Source: JACZUI01 sp965216725
Lineage (GTDB): Bacteria > Actinomycetota > Acidimicrobiia > Spongiisociales > ZC4RG35
Length of the DNA: 64,000 bases
Direction of reading: 5' to 3'
Assembly (NCBI GenBank): GCA_965216725.1
Contig: CBDCGI010000007.1
Location: 324,592-388,591, forward strand
Shown: positions 1 to 8,352 of the stretch, piece after piece
How the letters are laid out: every line of letters begins with the position of its first letter
Numbering within the stretch: the first letter of the stretch is position 1
The notes under the pieces: generated by a model
Databases searched by the model: none
What the model saw: only the letters and a program-made list of their open reading frames with translations
Told to the model about the DNA's origin: nothing
Position numbers and translations under genes: made by a program

Positions 1-32
1 CGACTCTCCCGGGGTGCAAAGCCGGCAAGGAT

Positions 33-1763
33 CTAGCCCCGCCGACGGCCCACCCACTTCAGGAGCCGGTCCAAATCCCAGGTGTTGACCACTCGCTCCC
101 CGGTGACCCAACCCCGGCGGGCATACTCGACCCCGAAGTCCATCCGACTCAGATCACGTGTGTGGTGAGAATCGGTATCGATCGCGAAGACGATGTCCCT
201 CGACATCGCCTGACGCACCACCTCCGCCGAAGCGTCGAGACGGTCCAACGCGCCATTGATCTCGAGCGCCACACCCGTCAGCTCCAGACCTTCCAGAATC
301 GCGTCGAGGTCCATCTCCACGCCCGGTCGCCGCCCGATGTACCGACCGCTGAGATGCCCGATGGCGTCAACTGCAGGGTCCTGGATAGCAGTGAGGATTC
401 GAGCCGTTTGCCGATCTGCCGGCAGATCGAAATGCGAGTGGATGGAAGCCACGCAATAGTCGAACTCGAGTCGAAAGTCCGGGTCGTAATCGAGGCTGCC
501 GTCGGGTCCGATGTTCAACTCGCACCCGAACAGGATGGTCATTTCGGAGTATTCGTCCCTCAGCCGCACGATCTCGTCGCGATGAGCCAGCATCTCCTCC
601 CGGCTCGATCCGTTGATGGCCAGATCCTCGCCATGGTCGGTGAAGGCCATATAGCGGTAGCCACCGGCGATGCCAGCCTCGACCATTTCCTGAAGAGAAG
701 AGCGGCCATCTCCGGATCGATCGGAGTGGTAGTGAAGGTCACCCGCAATGTCAGCCCGAGCTACCAGGTCGGGCAGGCCATCTCCCGAAGCGGCCTCCAC
801 CTCCCCTGCGCCTTCGCGCAGCGGGGGCGGCACAGGCTGCATCCCGAGTGCGGTGTAGATCTCCCCCTCGGAGACGGAGGCGACCACCCGGTCACCCTCG
901 AACAAACCATATTCGGAGAGCAGCCACCCCCGATCGATGGCTCGTTGCCGAAGGGCAATGTTGTGCCCTTTCGAGCCGGTGAAATAGAGGAGAGCCGACC
1001 CGATCTGGCTGGGAGCGACCGTCCTGATATCGACCTGAAGCCCCTCTCTGGTGAGAAAGGAGGTCTTGGTACCTCCGGAGCCGATCACCTCGGACGCCTC
1101 GGGAAACTCCCTCACGGTGGTATGGACCTCTTGAGGGTTTGTCGTCGCCACCACGATGTCGATATCACCGATCGTCTCCGAGAAACGTCGAATCGACCCA
1201 CAGGGAACAGCGTCAGATACACCCGGTATCTCGTTGATTCGTCGCGTGAGCGAGCGGGCGAGCGGAAGCGCCTCCACCAGCGGTGTCCTCCGGTCTTTGC
1301 CATGAAGACCCAGCCGCTCGATCGCCCGGGAGATCTTCTCCTCGGTGGTTTTGCCCAATCCGGGAAGCTCCCGTAGCCGTTCAGCGGCGATCGCCGCTTG
1401 AAGACTCTCCAGGTCTACGACTCCAAGCTCGGAACGGATGAGCTTGAGAGTCTTGGGACCGAGCCCGGGGATCTTGGTCAATTCGACAAAAGGCGGTGGG
1501 TACCGTGACCTCAGCTCTTCCAACTTGGCAACCTGGCCTGACTCTCCAAGTTCGAGGATCTTGTCAGCCGTCGAGCCCCCGACACCGGGGATTTCGGTCA
1601 GGTCCTTCTTGGACAGACCGTCGATGTCGCCCTGGAAGCCTTCGATCCCGTGCAGAGCTTTCTCATATGCCCGAACCCTGAAGGCTTGCGGACTTCCCTC
1701 GTCGAGCGCCGTGAGCTTCGCCAGCTCGGCGAGCATGCGCATCGCCTCACCTCTGGTGACCAT
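33..1763 (-). CDS. polX: DNA polymerase X family protein with PHP domain
   Basis: Bacterial family X polymerase, expected to act in gap filling and base-excision repair with 3'-5' exonuclease activity from the PHP domain. Helix-hairpin-helix repeats occupy about residues 50-150 (IPGVGGSTADKIL, IPGLGPKTLKL, LPGLGKTTEEKI). The nucleotidyltransferase motif follows as GSIRR at about 189-193 with the metal-binding DIDIV at 200-204. The PHP domain starts near residue 340 with DLHYHSDRSGDG and continues to the C-terminus with FTDHGE and DTDSHH. The length of 576 residues matches bacterial PolX. An alternative start is Met8. It lies 22 bp downstream of the tad operon on the same strand and may be read through from it, although no functional link is expected. 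Confidence 0.93.
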   Translation of the reverse strand: MVTRGEAMRMLAELAKLTALDEGSPQAFRVRAYEKALHGIEGFQGDIDGLSKKDLTEIPGVGGSTADKILELGESGQVAKLEELRSRYPPPFVELTKIPGLGPKTLKLIRSELGVVDLESLQAAIAAERLRELPGLGKTTEEKISRAIERLGLHGKDRRTPLVEALPLARSLTRRINEIPGVSDAVPCGSIRRFSETIGDIDIVVATTNPQEVHTTVREFPEASEVIGSGGTKTSFLTREGLQVDIRTVAPSQIGSALLYFTGSKGHNIALRQRAIDRGWLLSEYGLFEGDRVVASVSEGEIYTALGMQPVPPPLREGAGEVEAASGDGLPDLVARADIAGDLHYHSDRSGDGRSSLQEMVEAGIAGGYRYMAFTDHGEDLAINGSSREEMLAHRDEIVRLRDEYSEMTILFGCELNIGPDGSLDYDPDFRLEFDYCVASIHSHFDLPADRQTARILTAIQDPAVDAIGHLSGRYIGRRPGVEMDLDAILEGLELTGVALEINGALDRLDASAEVVRQAMSRDIVFAIDTDSHHTRDLSRMDFGVEYARRGWVTGERVVNTWDLDRLLKWVGRRRG

Positions 1764-1785
1764 GCCGGGAGGTTAAAGCCGCAGT

Positions 1786-2172
1786 TCACAACCCGAGCCA
1801 GGCGCCAGGGTCGAACTCGGCCCCAGCTCTGGCGCCCAGTTTCATCGAGCCAAAGAGGGGCACATCGATCGAGACCGATGTCACCACCTCGACCCGACGC
1901 GGTCGGAGCGATGAATCCACCGGACAGGCGCAGGACTCGAGTTGGGCGCCATTGCTTTCGGCGAGACGGGAAGCGGCCTGCTGCGGCGAATCGGAAGCGG
2001 CCGGAGGATAAGTTGCGACAGCGGCTGCCAGCGCGCCCGCCTCGGCCGCTGTTGCTGCCTTCTCCCGGCCCACATACAGCATCCCAAGCGATGCGGATGC
2101 GATACCGGCCACACCCACGATGACAACCACCAAGACCATGAGAATTGTGGAAGCACCCTGCTCCGATCTCAA
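1786..2172 (-). CDS. TadG/Rv3654c-like secreted pilus-assembly protein
   Basis: A 128-residue protein with one N-terminal hydrophobic segment (about residues 9-30, ILMVLVVVIVGVAGIASASLG) preceded by a short charged head with the SEQGAST motif typical of TadE/TadG-like minor pilins. The remainder is predicted outside the membrane and has a CAC motif near residue 80. It resembles the Rv3654c-type 'TadE helper' that closes actinobacterial tad loci. It is the last gene of the tad operon and overlaps the upstream tadE gene by 4 bases, which suggests translational coupling. The family assignment rests on position and N-terminal architecture, because sequence conservation in this family is low. Confidence 0.7.
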   Translation of the reverse strand: MRSEQGASTILMVLVVVIVGVAGIASASLGMLYVGREKAATAAEAGALAAAVATYPPAASDSPQQAASRLAESNGAQLESCACPVDSSLRPRRVEVVTSVSIDVPLFGSMKLGARAGAEFDPGAWLGL

Positions 2173-2531
2173 CGTTCGGTTCTCATGGTGGCGGCGGCTC
2201 TCAACTCGACTCCAAGATCGCTCGGAAGCGGAGTGGCGAACCTGTGGCGGTACGAGGCCGTCACACGGGCGGGCACCCCCACCTGCGAAGGGCGCTCCAC
2301 TGAGACTCTCACCCGGTTTCGGATTTGGGGAGGCAGCGCCGCCAATACTGCCTCCACTGCTCTCGCGGGATCGGGAGTCGTGGCCGCGACCCGCGCCCCT
2401 TCTCGGACCGCCCCCTGAAGCTCGACCCTCGCCCTGGCCACGCCGACGACCTGAACCGCCGACACGAGGACGAGCATCACCAACGGGATGACGAGGAAGA
2501 ACTCGACGGTCACTGAGCCTCTATCCCCCAT
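2169..2531 (-). CDS. tadE: TadE-like minor pilin
   Basis: A 120-residue protein starting GDRGSVTVEFFLVIPLVML: the short charged head, Gly-Ser, Glu and hydrophobic helix of the TadE family, whose members are processed like type IV pilins and join Tad pilus assembly. The reading frame stays open upstream to 2780, but the ATG at 2531 is chosen because the pilin-like motif begins there and because it shares a base with the TGA of the Flp pilin (TGATG). The protein then has an Ala/Arg-rich periplasmic part with VELQGAVREGARVAA, a typical TadE feature. Confidence 0.8.
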   Translation of the reverse strand: MGDRGSVTVEFFLVIPLVMLVLVSAVQVVGVARARVELQGAVREGARVAATTPDPARAVEAVLAALPPQIRNRVRVSVERPSQVGVPARVTASYRHRFATPLPSDLGVELRAAATMRTER

Positions 2532-2725
2532 CAGAACATGTCTGTGACCCAGTCGATCACGTTGCCGAAGAGCCCTTCGAGCAGGCCACCACCGTCGCCC
2601 GATTGGAGCCAGTTCAGCCCGACCAGAGCGAGTGCGGTGGCTGCCAGGATGACCAGGAAGTACTCCACGGTGCCCTGTCCCCTTTCGTCCTCGGCCAAAT
2701 GCGATTTCTTGTTTGAGAAACTCAT
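2531..2725 (-). CDS. Flp-type pilin (DUF4244-like)
   Basis: A 64-residue pilin subunit candidate. A charged leader (SFSNKKSHLAEDERGQG) is followed by TVEYFLVILAATALALVGLNW, giving the Gly, the +5 Glu and the hydrophobic helix of Flp/DUF4244 pilins. The prepilin peptidase site would sit at the GQG-TVEYF junction. It lies between the TadC-like platform protein and TadE, the usual place for the structural pilin in actinobacterial tad loci. A good ribosome site (GGAGAG on the minus strand) precedes the ATG. No dedicated TadV prepilin peptidase is visible in the window. Confidence 0.82.
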   Translation of the reverse strand: MSFSNKKSHLAEDERGQGTVEYFLVILAATALALVGLNWLQSGDGGGLLEGLFGNVIDWVTDMF

Positions 2726-2776
2726 GGTCTCTCCTTCCAGCCCGGTTGCCGACCGGTTGCGGGGAGAAGTGCGAAG

Positions 2777-3313
2777 TCATGTGAACTGGCCTCCGAGGTT
2801 CTCGACCACCCCGATCAGCCCCGGCGCATAGAACATCAGCATCAGCCCGGGCAGGATCAGCAGGGATAGGGGGATCATCAACCGAACCGCCAACGTTCGA
2901 GCCCTGGTCAGCCTCCTTGCGCGTTCCGCCGCGATGTCGGCCTGGAGCAATGTCTCAACAGTCGCAGATATCGGAGCACCCGAACGCGAGGCGCGCTCCA
3001 ACTGGACGAATAGCTGACGGATATGAGGAGGACCCTGCTCGGCTGCAGCCAGGAAGCCGCTGACCGTGGCCACCCTCGACGCCCGCATCAGGTCGCTGTC
3101 GAATGGAAAACGGGCCGCCGTCCGATGTACGGAGCCAAGCACCGAGTTGCCAGAGCGAAGCTCGACGAGCAGAACGAGGAGAAAAGCACGTGGTGAAGCC
3201 AGATCGTGGGTCCGTCTCCGAATGCGACCCAAGTGAGGCAGACCAGCCAGCACAAGGGCAAGCAATGGCCCTCCTGTCACCAGACCGACCGTGGCAAGGA
3301 GGAGCGAAGTCAC
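2777..3313 (-). CDS. tadC: TadC-like type II/IV secretion platform protein
   Basis: GspF/T2SSF-family inner-membrane platform protein for Tad pilus assembly. It has an N-terminal membrane segment (VTSLLLATVGLVTGGPLLALVLAG), a cytoplasmic helical domain with the T2SSF pattern SGAPISATVETLLQ, and a C-terminal pair of hydrophobic stretches (RLMIPLSLLILPGLMLMFYAPG). The frame is open up to 3442, but the GTG at 3313 forms a GTGA overlap with the tadB stop and places the start just before the first membrane helix. At 178 residues it is shorter than proteobacterial TadC, as is usual in actinobacteria. Confidence 0.78.
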   Translation of the reverse strand: MTSLLLATVGLVTGGPLLALVLAGLPHLGRIRRRTHDLASPRAFLLVLLVELRSGNSVLGSVHRTAARFPFDSDLMRASRVATVSGFLAAAEQGPPHIRQLFVQLERASRSGAPISATVETLLQADIAAERARRLTRARTLAVRLMIPLSLLILPGLMLMFYAPGLIGVVENLGGQFT

Positions 3314-3954
3314 CGTGCCCTCCGCACCATCGCCAGCCCGAAAACCATGCCGGCCGCGCAGAGACCGAGGCCCGCCAAGACCACCAGCCGCTGCGCCGGT
3401 GATGACAGATAGTCGCCCAACTGTCCATGGCTGGTCACCCACCAGAGCCCAAAGGCGGGTGCCGCAAGCAGAATCATCAGTGTGGCCCGAGCGGGACCCA
3501 GCGCGGTGGTGACTTCTCGCGCCACTTCATCCTGGGCGAGCGCCAGGCCGGAAACCTCCTCGAAGAGATCGGCCGCCGGTGCTCCCGACCAGGCGCTCCT
3601 CTCCAAGCAAGCACCCAGCTCTGGCCCGATCGCGGGAAACTGCGTCGCGGCCGCGGCGGCCACCGAGGCAAAACTCGCACCCGACTCCGCAGCCTCCGCT
3701 ATCGCCGATGCTCCCACGACGCGCGCGGCCTCTGATACCGCCTGCCTCGGACTGGATCCGGCACGCAGCTCCGAAGCCACCGACCGACAGAAATGGACCG
3801 CGCCGAGCGCGGGAGCACGCCGTCGACGCCACCACAGGAGAGCGACAAGTAGCAGAACGACGAAGGGCACGTAGGTGGCGGCGGCGAGAAGCGTCAGCCG
3901 GCGCACGTCGGCCCCTGCCCAGAGACCGATGGCCAGAAGACCGACGTCAAACAT
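3310..3954 (-). CDS. tadB: TadB-like type II/IV secretion platform protein
   Basis: Paralogue of the neighbouring TadC and the second T2SSF platform subunit. It has N-terminal hydrophobic segments (FDVGLLAIGLWAG, AATYVPFVVLLLVALLWW), a cytoplasmic helical region with SELRAGSSPRQAVSEAA and WSGAPAADLFEEVSGLA, and two C-terminal membrane helices. The ATG at 3954 overlaps the ATPase stop by 8 bases. The upstream extension to 4020 lies inside the ATPase gene and reads as shadow sequence. It probably forms a heteromeric platform with TadC that is driven by the TadA ATPase encoded just upstream. Confidence 0.8.
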   Translation of the reverse strand: MFDVGLLAIGLWAGADVRRLTLLAAATYVPFVVLLLVALLWWRRRRAPALGAVHFCRSVASELRAGSSPRQAVSEAARVVGASAIAEAAESGASFASVAAAAATQFPAIGPELGACLERSAWSGAPAADLFEEVSGLALAQDEVAREVTTALGPARATLMILLAAPAFGLWWVTSHGQLGDYLSSPAQRLVVLAGLGLCAAGMVFGLAMVRRAR

Positions 3955-4978
3955 CGTTGACCACGATTTCTGATATCCGACGAGTTCGGCCAACTCGCTC
4001 CAACTGGACGACCACCGCAATCGAAGACTTGATCTGCCGACGAATCGCCTCTGCGCTCACGTTCCCACGTGCCAGGGCAAGAGTCTCCAGGCGCCACAGT
4101 GCCTCGTCGGGCGAGTTGGCATGGATGGTTGAGATCGAGCCTCGGTGCCCGGTATTGAGGGCCCAGACCAACTCCAAGGCCTCGGGACCACGGACCTCTC
4201 CCAGAATGATGCGATCTGGGCGCAGGCGGAGGGCCGACCGCAACAATTGCCCCATCGTGATCTCGCCCGCACCTTCGGCGTTGGAGGGCCGGGCCTCCAT
4301 TCGCACCACGTGGCCACTGATTCTCAACTCGGCCGAGTCTTCGATCGTGACGATTCGTTCGTGATCGGGGATATGCCTGGCTAGAAGGTTGAGCAGGGTG
4401 GTCTTGCCTGTTCCGGTGCCCCCAGAGATGAGGACCGTCTTTCTTCCCTCGACCTGCGTTGTCAGGAGTTGAACCTGTTCGGGGGAGGCCGACCCGATCG
4501 CCACTAGCGACTCGAGATCGTCCACTGCCTGGGTAAATCTTCGGATGGCCACGATCGGATGGTCGGCGGCGGCGGGGGGAATCACGGCATGGAGGCGGCT
4601 GCCGTCTTTCAACCTGGCGTCTACGAACGGGAACGACCTATCGATCCGGAGCCCGAGTGGAGCGATAACCCGCTCCACTGCCCTCACCACGGATTCGTCA
4701 TCTGGGAAGGAGACTTCGGACAGCTCCAGCTCGCCTCCTTTCTCGACCCAAACCTGCCTCGCTCCGTTGATGAGCACATCGGATACGTCCTGGTCTCGAA
4801 GAAGCTCCTCGACAGGCCCCAAGCCGAAGACACGGTCGACGATTGCTCCTTCGTCATGGCCAGCCCGATGCGGTGAGGCTGTTTCCAGGAGACGGCGCGC
4901 CTCGGCACGCACATCCAACTGTCTCATCGGAACGTCTCCAGCAGCGATCTGGCCGGCCAGTCGATCGATCAGGCCCAT
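3947..4978 (-). CDS. tadA: CpaF/TadA-type secretion ATPase
   Basis: Hexameric VirB11/CpaF-family ATPase that powers Flp pilus assembly. The P-loop GGTGTGKTTLL lies around residues 186-196, an Asp-box-like region (ARLKDGSRLHAVIPP) precedes it, and the Walker B stretch RIILGEVRGPEA follows near residue 255. A His box is seen in TGHRGSISTIHANS. The ATG at 4978 is chosen because GGAG lies 6 bases upstream. A GTG at 5014 would add 12 residues and overlap the upstream gene by 46 bases instead of 10. It is the first clearly recognisable tad gene and is followed by tadB, tadC, pilin and tadE in tightly overlapped order. Confidence 0.92.
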   Translation of the reverse strand: MGLIDRLAGQIAAGDVPMRQLDVRAEARRLLETASPHRAGHDEGAIVDRVFGLGPVEELLRDQDVSDVLINGARQVWVEKGGELELSEVSFPDDESVVRAVERVIAPLGLRIDRSFPFVDARLKDGSRLHAVIPPAAADHPIVAIRRFTQAVDDLESLVAIGSASPEQVQLLTTQVEGRKTVLISGGTGTGKTTLLNLLARHIPDHERIVTIEDSAELRISGHVVRMEARPSNAEGAGEITMGQLLRSALRLRPDRIILGEVRGPEALELVWALNTGHRGSISTIHANSPDEALWRLETLALARGNVSAEAIRRQIKSSIAVVVQLERVGRTRRISEIVVNDV

Positions 4979-5514
4979 GGCATGCTCCAAACCGGAGCCC
5001 ACGATCGGACCCACCTATCCCGGTGAATCGAACGGCCCGCGAGCAGGGCCCGTGTAGTCCGGGCGCCCAGGATGGGCATCAGTGGCCCATCACCCGGCGC
5101 CCGCATCTGTCTGCTGACCGGTTGCCAGACTGCAACCCCGAGTGCAGAGGGAGCCAGGATCCCCGGAATCAAGGCACGAACTGGAACCACCGGACCTTGC
5201 CATTGCCCGGGTCGCACCCGAACCACCACCGCGGGCCAATGCCGCGCAAGCAGCTCGATGAGCGCCTGACGTTGCACGGCATCGGCACCTCGGCCCGAGA
5301 TCAAGGCCACTCCGGCCCGGCCCGGGCTGAGATCGAGCAAGGACGGCCCATCTGTGGCGAGATCGCCCAACGAACGGTCGGTTGCGACACCGCCTTCGAC
5401 GTCGACGACTACCGCGGTGCCGGCGACGAGTGCCAGACCCAGGCTCGACACGAGCGATAGCACTGGGTCCGGCGCCTCGACGCCGAGCAGACCGCCCCTG
5501 ATCTCCCCCACCAT
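4969..5514 (-). CDS. CpaE/TadZ-position protein, degenerate
   Basis: A 181-residue protein directly upstream of the TadA ATPase, in the position of the MinD/ParA-like CpaE (TadZ, septum-site Ssd) gene of other tad loci. It has a central ALVAGTAVVVDVEGG stretch resembling the beta-strand and Asp of a deviant Walker fold. I see no P-loop (KGG or GKT) and no switch motifs, so nucleotide binding looks lost. It is also much shorter than CpaE. It could be a receiver-like or degenerate ParA-like localisation factor for the pilus machine. The assignment is by position only. It probably starts the tad operon, since the next gene upstream is divergent. Confidence 0.5.
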   Translation of the reverse strand: MVGEIRGGLLGVEAPDPVLSLVSSLGLALVAGTAVVVDVEGGVATDRSLGDLATDGPSLLDLSPGRAGVALISGRGADAVQRQALIELLARHWPAVVVRVRPGQWQGPVVPVRALIPGILAPSALGVAVWQPVSRQMRAPGDGPLMPILGARTTRALLAGRSIHRDRWVRSWAPVWSMPWA

Positions 5515-5597
5515 GTATCGAACGTATGCCAGGACGTGAGACGATTCAATACCCTTGGCCGGACCAGGCCCCGCAATCCATTACCTTGACGGGGACC

Positions 5598-6371
5598 ATG
5601 CCCAGTGCGGCCTTCTTCGACCTCGACAAGACGATCATTGCCAAATCGTCGACCCTCGCCTTCACCCGTCCCCTCTATCGCGCCGGCTATCTCAAGGGAG
5701 CAACCATGGCCAAGGCCGGGCTCGCCCAGGCTTACTACCAGGCATTCGGCGCCGATCACGATCAACTGGAACGGATCAGGGACGAGCTGGCAGCATTGAC
5801 AAAAGGCTGGCACCGCGAGGAGGTGCAGGCACTGATCGAGGATTCGGCGGACGACGTGCTGTCGCCGCTTGCGTACGCCGAGGCCTTGGCGATCATCGCC
5901 GAGCATCGCGGGGCGGGGAGACGGGTCGTGGTCATCTCTTCGAGCCCTGAGGAGATCGTGCGCCCGATCTGTGCCCACCTGTCGATCAATGAAGTGATCG
6001 CCACCAGGGCCGAAGTAGATGAGGAGGGCCGGTACACCGGCGAAATCGAGTTGTTCGCCTATGGGCCGGCCAAAGCTCAGGCAATGATCGAAATGGCGCA
6101 AGCCAACAACCTCGACCTCGATGAGAGTTACGCATACTCCGACAGCATGACCGACCTGCCGATGCTCGAAGCCGTCGGGCATCCGGTTGCAGTCAACCCC
6201 GACAAGGATCTTCTCGCGGTAGCCACCGAGCGCGACTGGGAGATCAGGTGGTTTGAATCGGCGGTCACCCTCAGGGACCGCGTCGACACCGCACGAGTTC
6301 CCGCGACCGCGGTGCTCGGTGGCCTGGCCGCAGCCCTGGCCTACCGGATGATCAAGAGGCGGAAATCCTGA
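5598..6371 (+). CDS. HAD-IB family hydrolase (SerB-like phosphatase)
   Basis: HAD superfamily subclass IB phosphatase of 257 residues. Motif I is FFDLDKTII at about residues 6-14, motif II is VVVISSSPEEI, and motif III/IV includes AYSDSMTDLPMLEAVG. An all-helical cap lies between motifs I and II. A C-terminal hydrophobic segment (VLGGLAAALAYRMIKRRK) may anchor it to the membrane, as in related actinobacterial proteins next to lipid genes. The ATG at 5598 is preferred because GGGGA lies just upstream and the protein then begins at the motif. The frame is open from 5526. The substrate cannot be told from sequence; a phosphoserine-like or lysophospholipid phosphate is possible. It is divergent from the tad operon. 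Confidence 0.82.
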   Translation: MPSAAFFDLDKTIIAKSSTLAFTRPLYRAGYLKGATMAKAGLAQAYYQAFGADHDQLERIRDELAALTKGWHREEVQALIEDSADDVLSPLAYAEALAIIAEHRGAGRRVVVISSSPEEIVRPICAHLSINEVIATRAEVDEEGRYTGEIELFAYGPAKAQAMIEMAQANNLDLDESYAYSDSMTDLPMLEAVGHPVAVNPDKDLLAVATERDWEIRWFESAVTLRDRVDTARVPATAVLGGLAAALAYRMIKRRKS

Positions 6372-6717
6372 TCCTGGTCCAGTTGAACCCAGCTTCGGAA
6401 ACAGACTTCAAAAGCTCGTCCGCGCTGAATTCGTCTCCGGGCAGTTTGGCTACGACCTCCTTGGTGAGTCTGAAGCCGCATACGGCCCACATCTGATTTC
6501 GATCGAGGGAAGCGTCGAGCGCCCCTTCTCGGAAGGCTCTGACCGCGTCTGTCACCTCGTCGACAAACACCGTGGCCGGCGCCTCGACCGCCGTGTCCCA
6601 ACGTTTGGGAACACCCTGGTGGTCGAACTCGACTACCTCGGAATCGGAGGACTTGCTGATCTCAGACAGCCGGATCACCAGCGAAAGGTACCCTCCCGTC
6701 GTGTCAAGACGCGCCAT
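6352..6717 (-). CDS. Conserved hypothetical protein
   Basis: A 121-residue soluble protein that I do not recognise. It starts ARLDTTGGYLSLVIRLSEIS and contains SVSEAGFNWTRIRIS at the C-terminus. A SRPBCC- or effector-like fold cannot be judged by eye. Its 3' end overlaps the convergent HAD gene by 20 bases. Its ATG (6717-6715) lies within the palindrome CATG, which also forms the second candidate start of the divergent ispD gene, so the two 5' ends overlap head to head. Good coding character across the frame argues that it is real. Confidence 0.55.
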   Translation of the reverse strand: MARLDTTGGYLSLVIRLSEISKSSDSEVVEFDHQGVPKRWDTAVEAPATVFVDEVTDAVRAFREGALDASLDRNQMWAVCGFRLTKEVVAKLPGDEFSADELLKSVSEAGFNWTRIRISAS

Positions 6718-7354
6718 GATCATCGTGGCCGGTGGGTCCAGCAACCGGTTCGGAGCGGACAAGCTGACGGTTGAGATCTCGGGGAGACCTCTGCTCGAGT
6801 TGACCGTTTCTCGGGTACGGGAAGCGGTCCATGAGGTGATAGTGGTGTGCCGGCCGGAGGTCGCCGCGACACTCAACTTGGCAGATGTGGTGGTTGTTCC
6901 CGGAGGCACCACCCGGACCGGCTCCGAGATTGCGGGAATTCAGGCCCTGTCCGCAGAGGCGGAGCTGGTGGGTATTCATGACGGCGCTCGTCCCTTGGTG
7001 ACCCGACCACTCATCGACGCGCTCTATTCGGCGTCCGCCGAACACGGAGGTGCCGTGCCCGTTGTGAGTCCAAGTCACCCCCTGGTCGATCGGGCGACGT
7101 TGGAGCCCGTTTCGGGGGCAGCAATGGTTCAGACTCCTCAAGTGTTCCGGGTGGATGTGCTCAGGTCGGCCTACGCCAAAGCCGCCCAGGAAGGATTCAC
7201 CGGTCACGACACTGCACACGTCGTCGCCATGTACGAAGAAGTGGCGATCTCAGCCGTGCCTGGTGACCCCGACAACGTAAAGGTGACCTATCCCGGCGAT
7301 ATCGAGGTCGTGAAGGCAAAGCTCAGAGGCTTATCTGGTAGCGAACCAGAGTGA
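6701..7354 (+). CDS. ispD: 2-C-methyl-D-erythritol 4-phosphate cytidylyltransferase
   Basis: Third enzyme of the MEP isoprenoid pathway, joining CTP to methylerythritol 4-phosphate. The nucleotide-binding signature is IIVAGGSSNRFGADKL at the N-terminus, followed by GRPLLELTV. The active-site region IHDGARPLVT and the ATPQ-like VQTPQVFRVD are present, as is the C-terminal VKVTYPGDIEVVKAKL. GTG 6701 gives a 217-residue protein with the usual short lead before the glycine loop, while ATG 6716 would leave only 3 residues before it. The gene overlaps the start of the divergent hypothetical gene and the end of the convergent GNAT gene by 32 bases. No ispF follows, although the two often sit together. 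Confidence 0.9.
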   Translation: MSRRAMIIVAGGSSNRFGADKLTVEISGRPLLELTVSRVREAVHEVIVVCRPEVAATLNLADVVVVPGGTTRTGSEIAGIQALSAEAELVGIHDGARPLVTRPLIDALYSASAEHGGAVPVVSPSHPLVDRATLEPVSGAAMVQTPQVFRVDVLRSAYAKAAQEGFTGHDTAHVVAMYEEVAISAVPGDPDNVKVTYPGDIEVVKAKLRGLSGSEPE

Positions 7355-7805
7355 CTTGGACGCCACCGATGTCCTCGAGCCGTATCGGGACACCTAACGA
7401 CCAGCCTTGCCTCTCGTAGAAGTCTCGAGCCTGACGATTGCGGTCGATCACCCACAACAACGCGCGGGAATGCCCGCTGAAGGCCAGTTTCTCCTGGGCC
7501 CTCCTCATGAGCGCCGAGCCTTGACCGCGGCGTTGCACCACCGGATCGACGTATATGGCCCTGATCTCCCCCCAACCCTCGTCGTCTGCCTGGCCGTAAG
7601 AGCAATATCCACCGATCGTGCCCTCGCTCTCGGCGACCAGAAGACCGTCGAGATGGCGATCCCAGTACTGCTGGGGATACTGGAGACCGGTCAAGAACTC
7701 CGACGGGAAGATGTCTCGGTAGGTCGCCTGCCAAGCAGCGATCTTGACCTCGCTCAGCCGGGGAGCATCACTCGGAGCGGCCGGTCGAATCCTGATCGGT
7801 GCCAT
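7323..7805 (-). CDS. GNAT family N-acetyltransferase
   Basis: A 160-residue GCN5-type acetyltransferase. The fold is complete: N-terminal IRIRPAAPSDAPRLSEV, acetyl-CoA site VVQRRGQGSALMRRA (the Q/R-x-x-G-x-G/A motif), and C-terminal ARDFYERQGW. The substrate is unknown. The ATG at 7805 is chosen because homology begins at the first residues; the frame stays open upstream to 8159 as antisense-like low-complexity sequence. Its start lies inside the end of the upstream secreted-protein gene (38-base overlap), and its 3' end overlaps ispD tail to tail. Confidence 0.85.
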   Translation of the reverse strand: MAPIRIRPAAPSDAPRLSEVKIAAWQATYRDIFPSEFLTGLQYPQQYWDRHLDGLLVAESEGTIGGYCSYGQADDEGWGEIRAIYVDPVVQRRGQGSALMRRAQEKLAFSGHSRALLWVIDRNRQARDFYERQGWSLGVPIRLEDIGGVQVTLVRYQISL

Positions 7806-8325
7806 CGTCGGTGCCAGCCTGGGCGTTTGCATCTCCGGATTCGTCATCGGTCCCGCCCAACACCCAGAAGGCGAGCACCGCAAGGCTGCCTGCGGCCAGG
7901 GCCAGGGCGAGCCATCCCCACCGTCTCGTCTCGCTGCTGAACTCGGTGCCCCCATCGTCATCGGACCCGTTGGCTGAGTCGGATCCATCTCCGGCCGAGA
8001 AGTCGGCGCCCATATCCGAGAGGGAAACCGGGTCTGACCGCGCCGGCTCCGGACCAAGGATCTCGAAGACGACCCGGTAGTCGACCCGTCGCACCTCGGT
8101 TTGGATGCCGAAGACTCCCCCGCCCCTGTCGAGCAGGGGAAGGCGGAGGCTCTCATCACCGGGGTTGGAAAGCAAAGCCACTACTGCGTCGGCCGACACT
8201 TCTACTTCGACCGAGATCGACACCAACATCGAGTCTCCTTCGACCGAGATGATCTCTGTCGATGCGTCACCGAACCCCCCGCCGAGACTCACCGACAACA
8301 GCGCGGCGAGTGCGACCTGTCTCAT
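7768..8325 (-). CDS. Secreted/membrane-anchored protein of unknown function
   Basis: A 185-residue protein with an N-terminal signal peptide (RQVALAALLSVSLGGGFG), an exported domain of about 90 residues, an acidic Ser/Asp/Gly-rich linker, one transmembrane helix (WGWLALALAAGSLAVLAFWVLGG) and a short acidic cytoplasmic tail. The topology resembles a small cell-surface receptor or anchor, but I recognise no domain. Such short proteins with an acidic stalk are common at the surface of high-GC actinobacteria. It precedes the GNAT gene on the same strand and overlaps it, which suggests co-transcription. Confidence 0.6.
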   Translation of the reverse strand: MRQVALAALLSVSLGGGFGDASTEIISVEGDSMLVSISVEVEVSADAVVALLSNPGDESLRLPLLDRGGGVFGIQTEVRRVDYRVVFEILGPEPARSDPVSLSDMGADFSAGDGSDSANGSDDDGGTEFSSETRRWGWLALALAAGSLAVLAFWVLGGTDDESGDANAQAGTDDGTDQDSTGRSE

Positions 8326-8352
8326 GAAATGATCGTAAGCCCGGGCCGTGCC

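Noticed and set aside
3310..5014. Type II secretion system
   Set aside because: The Flp-type pilin, TadE/TadG-like genes and CpaF-type ATPase indicate a Tad pilus.
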